This document shows, piece by piece, positions 46,601 through 58,600 of a stretch of 64,000 bases of DNA (the first letter of the stretch is position 1; the number at the start of each line of letters is the position of its first letter). The notes beneath the pieces are model-generated. The model ran no database searches and was not told the DNA's origin. It saw only the letters and a list, made by a program, of their open reading frames with translations. The position numbers were made by a program, and so were the translations under genes. This stretch comes from Liopterus haemorrhoidalis (Eukaryota > Arthropoda > Insecta > Coleoptera > Dytiscidae): NCBI GenBank assembly GCA_963971575.1, contig OZ020616.1, positions 1,508,924 through 1,572,923 of the forward strand, in the 5' to 3' direction.

Positions 46601-49600
46601 AATTATCGGATACAGAAACAAAACATCCCGTAAGTATTTGTTCTTCATTTTTACCACTTTCATGTTTGTTTTTTTTTTTTTTTTCTTTTTCAGTATATCG
46701 ACGATGTGCATGCAATCTCCTATAGTAAAGGAGAATTTAGATGACAGATGACGGTTAATAGGGGATAGGCATGATTTTTTTTTTATTTTTTATTATATTC
46801 CTCTTGTTGCATATAAATATAAAAAACAATTTTGCATTTTTTTTTAATTTGAAGGCTTAAAAAAATCAAATGTATGTAGCGCGCGAAAATCACGTGTGAC
46901 GTCATACCCTACATAAGTGTACTACTTACAGTTTACCCAGTCTACAGCGTACAGCCTACATAGTCTGTCGTGAACTTATTTGCTTGTATAACTTTTATAG
47001 ATTGTGTAAAGTTAGAGTGATTTTAATTAAAATAAAGTTTAATTCTATAAAAACAATTTATACATATTTACCGAATTAAATTTTATATTAAAATATATAA
47101 CCTATATTGCAGTATTTCAATTATGCCTCTAACGTTTTGTAACTTCATGTAAACAATGTTGTAAAATTCTGACATCTAAATTACATGAATATTTACATTT
47201 TACAGAGTTGCAGCGTTTATATTGTTTACATTAAGTTATAGAATACATAAATGGTTTACTTACAAGTCTGTTTTGACACCACGTATTTCTTCAGCACTGT
47301 ATCATTCATTATTTTTCATATATTCCATAAAAGCATCAATGTTGGGTAAATTATCACTCTGAGCCCTAACAAAATCTTTATCTGCCAATTTAATAATAAA
47401 TGCGTGAAAAATTGTTTAAAAACAAATACAAAACTCTCGAACAATACAATATACACACGTATAGATTATGTTGTAGTCTAGGCCGTCTAGGGCTTGACGT
47501 TATGCTCAGTCGTATTTACTCGGCAACCTTCGCGCTGTGGTCGGCTTATTTCAAATTTACAATTTTTTAATTACAAAATTTGGCTGTAATATTAATTAAA
47601 ATGTGATTCTTGTTTTGTTAGGTGACATAACTAATATTAACATATCAAAAAAATGTAGTTTTAAGGAAATATAAATTTTATGCGTATCCCCTATTCCAAC
47701 GGTTCCCAAACTTTTTTGACCGCGACCCGGTACGAGGTTTTAAAATTTTTCGCGACCCAACTTATGAAAAAAAAACATTTATTTACAAAACAAATTTTAT
47801 TTTAAAGCAGTAGCTTTAGGCAGCAGTCTGACTGATCGAGCGCCGTCGTGTAACGTAGCGTCGAGTCGTGTAGCGTCATTTAAAAATTTAAAAGCTGGTC
47901 TGACTGATCAAGTACTGTCGAGTATTATCGATCATTCAGTGTCAAGTAAATTTGTTTCTCACTTGTCAAATAGTGCATATTCCAACCTAAAACTATCAAA
48001 CAGTTAATTTTGTTTTTGAGGTAATATTTGGACAATAAGTTGTTTTTTATACAATATTAGTATGTCAGATAGCGACGAGGCTTAAATTCTCTACTTAATA
48101 TGGAGAAATAAAATTTAAAAAAAAGAAGAAAAACTTATGGGCTCGAAACATATTTTTAGATAGAGAAGTGTTAGGAGAATTTCACCATTTGAAACCTCAA
48201 CTCGAAAATGATGAGTCAATGTTTTATAGCTATTATAGAATGAATAAATCATCATACGAGTTACTGATATATTTAATTTCATTATTTCAATAATTCATTA
48301 AAAAAACTAAAATCATACACTTATTTTGGAACGGAGGGAGTATTTTACTTTACAAATAAAAATATTAAATTGGAAAAACAGTAATGTTAGAGTGAACAAT
48401 ATTTTGAAAATCATCTGGGAATCTAAATATTTAGAACTTCCATTTAATATCCTACATGAATAATAAAAAATCCAATTTACCGCTAGTTTAGTCTTACATT
48501 TGATACCCTACATTTTTTGAGCAAATTATTGAGTGCAATCACCGAACATTATTATTGAAAATTAATTTATGTCCGTGATTGATCATAGAGATCGTCGTTT
48601 TCTCTAACTAGATTGATTAATAACTCAATCTCGATTGTACTCCACACTTTACTAATTAGCGAGTCCATTTTACTCTATATTGTAATTTTGTTTTTTTTTT
48701 GACGTTCCAACTGTCAAATAATATATGGTTATGAACTAATATGCTTAAATGCGCATGTGCTATTGCCTCGAGCGTCGAGTGAAATTCAAACCGGTTTGAA
48801 ATACAAACAACTTGATGCTACTTGACGGCAAATGATGGTTCAGTGCGACTCATGCCCTTAGTTAACGTGTGTTTGAAATTTGCTCGACAGCAAACGATCG
48901 ACAGCACTCGATCAGTCAGACTGCTGCCTTATAGTAATAAAGAGTAATAAATAGTAATAAAGAGTATAGTATAGTAATAGTGAATATAGTATAGTAATAA
49001 AGAGCACAAATACACACTATTCTAGTGATTAACTGACGTAAAAAAAAAATAATATGTACAAAAAAAATCTTTTTTGTGTTTTTACAATTTTTTTCGCGAC
49101 CCGACAAAATTTTTCTGCGACCCGGTGCCTGGTCGCGACCCACACTTTGGGAAACGCTGTCCTATTCCAACAACTGCACTTTAAATATTATCATTATTAA
49201 AGAAAGTTCATAATTTGTTATTTTTTAAGATTGTTGAAAATAAAAGCTATAGGTTACATTCCATTTTATATTTTTTTCAATTAGAGACAGTCGTAGAAAA
49301 AATATTGTATGAAACACATGCATAAAGCGTCCAACTACTTTATCCAATTGTTTCATAAATAATTATTGTATTTAAAATTAAAATATACCTTCTCTGTATC
49401 ACTTTGTCTATATATACACGAATGTTAATGCATAATAAAATATTATTATGCTTTTTTGACATAATAGAAATTTCTACTAGTTTCTACTTCTTTCCAATCA
49501 ATTTGAATTTATTTAAATAATTTGATCATAAACAATTTTTTTTTGCATTTTAGCTAACCGATAGCCCTTTGGAATTACCAGATCCAAAAATAAATACATC

Positions 49601-52600
49601 TCAACAAGATACAAATGAAATATTAACATCTAAAGAAGAAAATGAAGCACTAAAAGTTGAAATCGAAATACTTCGAACACAATTAAGCGAAGCGCAAACT
49701 CAGTTAGCTCAGTCTTCCAGTACAGAATGCTTACAGTATTCTCAACTTCCACTAGGAGCAACTGAATGTGCAGACAAAGAAAATGAAGTTATTTTTTTAT
49801 CCGATGAAAAAATTGATATTAAATCATCAACAGTTGTTCCGGTACATAAAACAAGTAGTTTAAATAATAGTAATTTTTCACCAGCTGCAATTCCTAAAAT
49901 GGCTGAAAGGGTGAAATTACGAAGAGCTGCAGAAGATGATAAAGTTGTATCTTCTACGGATTTAGTTGATTCGAGTCTTTCGACAGCTGTTGCGGAACAT
50001 TTAGTTGGTGATATTTTAAGGCAATGCGATCAACCTGAAAAACAGTCTTTGGAAATTGAAATTAATAGATTGTCGGCTAAATTGGAACATTCTAAAGCTC
50101 AAAATGCAGTTTTGGCTTTGACTTTGGCAGATACTAAAGAACACTGTGATAGGTGAGTGGATTATACTATTGTACCATGTGTTTAAAAAGAAATTACATA
50201 AGGGTTGGCTGTGGAAAAATAAAATAATGTGTACTGCAAGCTTTAACTGTCATCACTGTTCTTGTCATAAGTATCTATTGAAAATTAGTTAGTCAATTGT
50301 TATATAAAGCTTGCAATAGACATTATTTTATTTTTCCACAGCCAACCCTTATGTAATTTCTTTTTAAACTCATGGTATAACAAATAAAAGATGTCGTTTC
50401 AAGGTCATGTATAAATAATTGAATAATCGCATAGTTTTTTATCGCTACCGTAGGCGGTACCTATGACTAGAGCCCTGCACAACTGCGGATATCCGCTAGT
50501 TTTTTGCGGATGCGGATAAACTATCATTTAAATCGAGCGGATGCGGCTAAAATATTATATACGCAAATAATGTTTATAATAAGAAAAAAAAAAACTTTTT
50601 TGTTATATATAATTTTTCGGTTCGATGAATATTTGGGGAGTTACGGGGGAACACCCTAAAACTAAAATTTTCAAATCTCTCTTGTTATTTACTTTACATC
50701 AAGAATTTATATGAGGAACGAAATTATTCTTCTCTTTTCAAGCCAGTTTTTAATAAGATATGTATTTGGGGAGCTGTGGGGAAAGCTACTTATAATACTT
50801 AAGAAGAATTTTAAATATTTCCTAGTATTTAATATATTTTCCTAGTATTTCAAATATTTTCATAGTATTTCAAATATTTCCCTATTATTTCAAATATTTT
50901 CCTATTATTTCAAATATTTCCCGAGAACATATTTCAAATATATCTTAGAATTTCAAATATTTCCCTAGTATTTCAAATATTTTCCTATTATTTCAAATAT
51001 TTTTCGAGTACATATTCAAGTATTCCCTAGTATTTCAAATAATTGCCTATTATTTCAAATATTTTCTGGAATTTCAAATATTTCTTAATATTTTAAATAT
51101 ATCCCTAGTATTTCAGATATTTTCCTATTATTTCAAATATGTACCGAGTACACATTTCAAGAATTTCCTAGTATTTCAAATATTTCCCTATTATTTCAAA
51201 TATTTCCCTATTATTTCAAATATTTCTCTATTATTTCAAATAATTCCCTATTATTTTAATTATTTCCCTAGCATTTTAAATATTTCCTTATTATTTCAAA
51301 TGTTACCTAGTACAGTCGATTCCGCTTAATTGGGACACATCGGGACTTAGGCATTTTGGCCCAATTAAGTGGCTGCCCCAATTAAGCGAATTTCACATAA
51401 AATTAAACAATGCATATTTTTCTTTCAATAATTTTATTTTATAAACTCTTGGACAAAACTATAAATTACATATAACCAAAAAATATAAACTTTTAAGAAA
51501 AAATAATAATAAATTCCAAAATAAAATAATAAATAGGTACATACAATTTAATTCAATGCAAAAATGCGTCAAGTGTAATCTGTCTTTTGTTTTTGTAACA
51601 TTTCACTTCTACAAAATCAGCACAGGTATTCAGTGCGGATGTAGGGCTCCCTTCATTTCCTTCCTGCATAAAATAACTCTGTAATATTAAATTCTTTGTA
51701 CATATTTTTTCTTGAGAATATGTGTAACATAATATGTACTGTGATCTTAAATTTACTGTCCCAATTAAGCGGAATGTTGTCCCAATTAAACATGTAAATT
51801 TACTGTTGGTTCCTTGGTTTGGTTTCTGTTCTTTGGTATTTGGCCCAAATAAGCGGCTGCCCCAATTAAGCGGTGACCCAATTAAGCGGAATCGTCTGTA
51901 TTTCAAATATTTCCTAGTATTTTGAATATTTTCTAGTATTTCAAATAATTCTATTATTTCAAATACATTTTAATTATTTGAAATACATTATTTTAAATGT
52001 TTTTTAAAAGTATTTGATATTTCAAATTTTGAATTATTTGGATTATTTTTACTATTACAACTTAATAACTTATACTAGTAAATAATTAATTTATTTTATT
52101 ATTTCAGACTGTCTTTATTGTGTGGTAAATACGAATCAAATGCAGTAGCCCTTAGATTGGCCTTAGGAATTACAGATAGAACAATAGAAGCCTACGATGT
52201 ACTACTCGCTCTTCTTGAAACCGAATTGGCTGTCGATCAAAATGAACAAGGTAATTTTCCTTAACTTATAAAAATAAGCCCTACTTTGTATCGTATTAAG
52301 AATAATTTTCCTCTTATACCTCCCCACTTCGCTAACTCTATAAGTATTCCAATTTGCAATGTTTACTGAGTTTAGATAAATTTTATACTTGTATATATGA
52401 AATCGTATTTTCAGAAACTATCGATAATCGTGCAGCAGCTGAAGGAGTAGCCAAGCAGCTTCTTCAACATTTAGACACTCATCACAGTACAGACATTCTT
52501 CTGTCGCCATGGCAACACAGTATTTATCCGCATGCGCCTATAAATGGGTCAGTATTTATTAGAGATGGGAATTTCGGCTCAGTTTGCGGAACCGGATCAG

Positions 52601-55600
52601 TGGAGGTCGTTCAGTTTGTTGAGCCGGTTCATTGATCCGGCTCAGTGATCCGGTTAAGTAAACATGTCTCCGAAACACAGGACGGTCGTTAGTTCGTAGG
52701 TAGAAAGTCGCTTAGAGCCGGTTCTTGCAATATATAAACTGTAAATATGATCCCGAGACACAGGTCGGTTGGTTGTTCGGTCGTAGGTAGAACGTCGTTT
52801 ACAGCCGGCTCTTGCTTAGAGCCGATTCTTGCAATATATGAACTGTAAACATGATCCCGAGACGCAGGTCGGTCGGTCGTTCGGTCGTAGGTAGAACGTC
52901 GCTTAGAACCGACTCTTGCTCAGAGCCGGTTCTTGTAAACATGATCCCGAGACACAGGTCGGTCGGTCGTTCGGTAGAACGTCGCTTAGAGCTTAGAGGT
53001 AGAACGTCGCTTAGAACCGACTCTTGCTTAGAGCCGGTTATTTTAAACATGATCCCGAGACACAGGTCAGTCAGTTGCCGGTCGTCCGGTCGTAGGTAGA
53101 ACGTCGCTTAGCCCCGACTCTTATCTAACATTTTTGAAACAAGCAATTCACTTTATGTAGCTACTGTATTTTAAACCAGATGTGTTAAGTTTATGGCGAT
53201 GTTTATTGCCCTTATAAATCGGACATCTGGGATTTGGGCAATATTTTTAATATTTTTATATAGTATGGTTGTAAGAAAATACAGACTAAAGTATCATTCA
53301 CAGCTCATGTTTTAATAGATAGAACGTAATTCATAGTGCATAATGTTAATGGATAATGTTAGTGGCTAGTCACAAAACTTTGGTACCATTCATAGCTCAT
53401 GTTTTAATAGATAAATCGATCTTGCTGCCATCTACTCGCAATAGAAATTACTAAACAATTTATAATAAAAATATCTTGTTATTAAATATATATATTGTTT
53501 TTTTATTAAATATACTTCTAAAAAGAACCAAAATAATATTTATTAAGTGAATTATTAAATAAAATAACTATAATGTTTCTGAAGCTACTCACTCTAACCT
53601 AACTTTTTGATTTCACTAAAAAAAGATAACTTTGTTTCCCAGAAGTGTTGGTCTAAAATTCTGAAAAAAATCTCAATAATGTACATTGATGGAAACTAAA
53701 ATAGTTCAAAAGGAATTTTTGTCAGATTAATTTTTTTATTGTTGAAAAAATACATATTTTATTTTAAAAGTTCATGTAGTATTTTAAGGAAAAACTCTTT
53801 GTACATAGAATAACAAACGGTACATTATTTTCAAAATATTGTTCAATTGGGCTTGATTACCCCAAAAAAAAAAAATGTTCCACACATATAGCTGCTTTAA
53901 CTTGGGTACTAGATACCTGAAAAACACTAAAATATGTGAAAATTCACACTTCACATTAATTTTTTATTAGATTCAACACATTTATTAATTAGTACATCAT
54001 AAACTGCAGCCACAAGTCTTTTTATAATTTCCTGTATAATATATTCGTCTATTTTGAAATGTATCACTGTATACCTGCGAAACCCTGAAATATGTAAAAA
54101 TTCTCACTTCACATCTATTTTTCAATATTAGTTTCAACATTTTTACTAATAATTATGTCACAAGCTGCATCCACAAGTCTTATTCGAATTTCAAGTATAA
54201 TATATTCCTTCATTTTGACAGTTGTCAGTGTTTTAATGTTAATGTTAATGTCAGAAGTTTGAGATATATAAACTTTTAACATTATGCGTTAAATATTTTC
54301 TTACGCTTATCCACTAAATTGGAGCTATGAATGCTTATACGGATTTGTGTAGAACTAACATTCTTATGCGTTAACATTAACATTATGAATTACGTACTAT
54401 CTATTAAAACATGAGCTGTGAATGATACTTAACCCTATTAGTTTCAAATAAACTGCCCTACAAATTGATGACAAAATACACTTTATGATAATACATTACA
54501 AGCCAAGTTCTCGCGAAGTTCAACATGACATCGATCCAGATCCGGATCACTCCGGTCACTGTTCACAATCGCCCGACCAATCGTATCCTTGAAACTTGAA
54601 ACTATACAGTGAGCCGTGAGCCGGCTCATTTCAATTTGGTGAACCGTGTCACTTCGGTCAGTGTACTGAGCCGGCTCAGTGAGCCGGTTCTTTCATGAAC
54701 GACCCATCTCTAGTATTTATGTCTTCATTTGTACACCGATATTAATTGTTTTCGGTTATAGGGACCCATGGACTTCGGAACATGAAAAACGACTTAGAGA
54801 ACATGTGAGTCGCTTGAAGCTGGATCGAAGTACTATACAGGGCACATTTGTTAATCTGGAATCAACTCATTTGGAAAATATACCTACAATTCCACCATCA
54901 ACTCAAGAAATAAGGAAAATGGACCTAGAGATGGCTGTTTTATTGCAAGTAAGATAGTAACAATAATTTCTTCATACGATTTTGGAATTTAGACAGCTAG
55001 TTGCTTACATGTTTTGCACTCCAAATTGGTGTACAAAACATGTATTGTGTTCCTACTGTATTGTTCGGTATAAATACAGTTTTTGATTAGTTTGGACACT
55101 GTTATCTTTTAGGAACTGATGAGCTTACGCGAGGATAAAGCAGAATTAATAGCAAAAATATTTGTCTTGGAAAAAGAAAAGGGTTCATGCGAATTAAAAC
55201 TGAAGTATGTTGATGGTCAACAAAGAGCTCAAGCTGCTGCTTTGAAAAATTTACAAGGACAACTCAAGGATACTGAAGGATTATTGGTAATTGCTACTCA
55301 AAATAAGGTCAGTTGAACAAAACAAGAGAACACACAATTAATTCATATAGTGACCTAATTCGTCTTAGGAGCGTTAATAAATTTAAGGGCCGAGAGTTCC
55401 AGTTGCTAATAAACTGTCCAATAAGTTTATTAGCAACATAATTTTTTTTCCGAGAGTTCCACCCCGAAATAGTTATTAGGTTGCTAATAAACAGGCTTAT
55501 TTGTCTAATAACTTATAGGCAACATGAAGTGCTTAATAAAGTGACATATAACCAAAAACAAGTTCGCAAAATGTGTTAATATTTCAATTTTAATTGAAAA

Positions 55601-58600
55601 ACAGTATAATTTTAAAAGAATATACGAATGTGTATTTTTAAACATTTCTATAATGGTGATTTTAGTGTTTTATATACATTTAAGTTGTATTTTGGCGAAA
55701 TCGACGATCTGTTTGGATGAATTTATAAATTATGGACAACCGTTCTTAGAATATTTTGGGCATTTATTGTAAATGTGATACAGTCTGTTCCAAACGGTTA
55801 AGCGGAACTAAATTTTGCAATCTAGTTACTTTCATCGTTTAAATCGTGCTTTTCGACCGTTTTGTTTAAGCTTTGTAAATCATACTTACAATACACATTT
55901 TTTGGTTAAGGTTAATATCATTTTAAATTGTCATTTTCTTTATATTTTGATTTTTTGTGTCATGCTTAATAAAAATTTCCCATTTATTAATTTTTTTATC
56001 ATTAAAATATATAAAAAAATAATTTAATTTTGACATAGGTCATTCGTTTCCATGGTTTCATTTGTTGTAATTTTTAAATTTTGACAGTCCAACGTTAAAA
56101 ATGAAATAACCCAAGCAAGGTCCCTTGTCGTGACAACCTAAAAGAACGAAATTCCCATTTAGTTCGGCCTAAGCGTTTGAAACAGACTGTATATAAAGAA
56201 CAATATATAAATATATATTTTTAAAGAAACATTGTCTTTTATTTTTACATTTGTATTTATTTCAATTACGATTACAACACATTACAAACAATACTTTAAG
56301 CATTACTATTTATATAAAAATGATAGAGAATAAGAAGACAGACGCAATTATTGGCAGAATAACAAAGATGTGTGGCTGAAAATTGCTGATAAGTTTAATT
56401 TATATTGTTTAAGGAATGTAAAATAAAGCAAAATATGGCTGTGTTCTTATTTTCAGTCACTTTTGTATTATAAAATGCTATTTTTATTAACTTCTCTTCT
56501 ATCTATATTGTCCTCTTTTTCTGTGATAAAATTTGTTGAACGCCGTTTAATTGTCATTTTAACAGTAACACAAAAAATATACGTAATGTCATTGAATGTC
56601 AAGTCAAACTATTTATTGTCAAAATATTTAATGTCAAAATATTCAGTGTCAAAATTTCATCTCACTTTAGCTCTACAAATTTACGTATAGCTCTATCCCT
56701 CTTGCACCGTGTTACTATCTTCATAAGAAATACCAATGCAAAAACAAAAAATTATGTTGCTAATAAACTATTAGAAGGATTTTGTAACTTGGAAATCACC
56801 AATAAATTTATTAGCTTCATAAATATATTATGTGTCAAATAACTATTAGGGAGTTTATTAGGAACTGGAACTCTCGGCCCTTAGAGTATTCAAATAAATT
56901 GTATCGATACCGTACTAGTATTGATACTATTGTTTCATCCCTTAGCTACGACAAATAACAGTTATCCAAGTCATTTCCTGCATTTTTATAATATCGATGT
57001 TTAAATTGAAATGTTTCAGAAACAGGATTACTCAGATGCTGAACATGCCCAAGGTATTGAATTGGAATTAATGCAAGCACTAGCCAGAGAATCTCGATTA
57101 AAACTACGCTTGCAAGAACTTGTAACAACCCTAGAACAAGTTACAAAAAATGCAGAAGCAAGATTATTGGAAGGGAAAGAATTAGTGCAGGATCTTAACC
57201 AAACAAACAGGTAAAAAACACTCCTACTAAATAATTATTTAAACTTAAGAATAAATAAAATATGGCAATACTATATTCCTGCTTAGATATATACAAATGT
57301 TTAATTATTCATTACGATAATTATGATGATTTAACGTCCGTACTGTCTCCAATGTTGCATAATCCACATCGTTGTAAGCTTTCGTGCAGGACGAAGTGCA
57401 TAATGTCTGTTTAGTAAACAAATTTTGCAGTCAAAGTTAAAATAAAATATTTATATCTGCATTTTATGGTGAAATAATAATTATGTATTTTATTTTCAGT
57501 GTTTTGGTTGAAACAGTTGACAGAAATTATAGAAAATATCAATCGCGCTTAAAAAAAATGGAACATCAAATGTTAACGCTTGTAGAACGCCATACTACAC
57601 AAGTAAGTAAACAATAATTTTTGTCTGTCTGTACGCTAGAAATTGTACTATTTATTAGAGGGGCTGATTTAAAGATCTGGCAAAAATCAGAGTAATGCAT
57701 ATTATTGTAAACCGGGATAGTACGCTGGGAATTTGCAGAATGATCTCGAAATAATCACATTATTTTTTTTGTAAGTTACTGATATTTCTGTCTTGTTCAG
57801 ATATTATTTATTATATTTATTATTAATTATTTATAATATTATTTTTCAATAAAAAAATCAATGTTTATATTATTTCGTAACATTTTTTATGTAGGAAAAA
57901 GATGTAACATATGATTTTATAAGGAAAATAATTTAAAATATTCTTTATTTCTTTATATATTGCATGTAATAAAAAATAGATATTACAAAAAAGAAATCAA
58001 AAATAATTTTTCTCTTACAACCTAGTAAAAACGGTGTTAATATTTGCAGTTCTTTCTGTAGTATTGTTTAGTAAATTTCTGTTTGGTTCAAGCGGAACTG
58101 CATCAGAAGCGTCTCCAAGTATTTGAATTTCTTTTACACTAGATGGATTTTTTTCTTTAGATAACATTGTCATATTATGTAAAACACAACATACAATTAT
58201 TACTGCAAGTCTTGTGTCAATTTTTAATCTTAATCCCATAGAGAAACATGGCAATCGTCTTTTTAAGATTTGGAACGATTTTTCTATGGTATTTCTTATC
58301 AATATGTGTCCTGCGTTGTAGTTCTATTAAGGGTTAGTGTATGGATTGAGTAAAGGAGTTAATAACCAACTACAGGGATATCCGTAATAGACCACAAATT
58401 AGGAGGGTCATTTAATATACGCGGTCGAAAAATCAGGTGCAATGTCTAAAAATTCATCTGATGACTCGGAAAATAATTTGCTGGTAAAGAAAAACAGTTT
58501 AAAGAAGTTATAATCTATGATATTAAATATTAAAAAAACTTATACACACGTCTTCCAATATATGAAATTTTGTATGTATAAATATGTATTATAACCATAG

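Larger units (their letters stand above)
47697..49159. mobile_element. hAT-type element enclosing a Harbinger element
   Basis: Ends CAACGGTTCCCAAAC and (complement) CAGCGTTTCCCAAAG; flanks CCCTATTC and TCCTATTC (7 of 8). Subterminal CGCGACCCGG-type repeats are at both ends. This is the common insect CAGNGGTTCCCAAAC type of hAT end. Confidence 0.78.

Noticed and set aside
52799..53099. Arg/Ser-rich frames on both strands
   Set aside because: They are translations of the ~90-bp tandem repeat in the hAT element.
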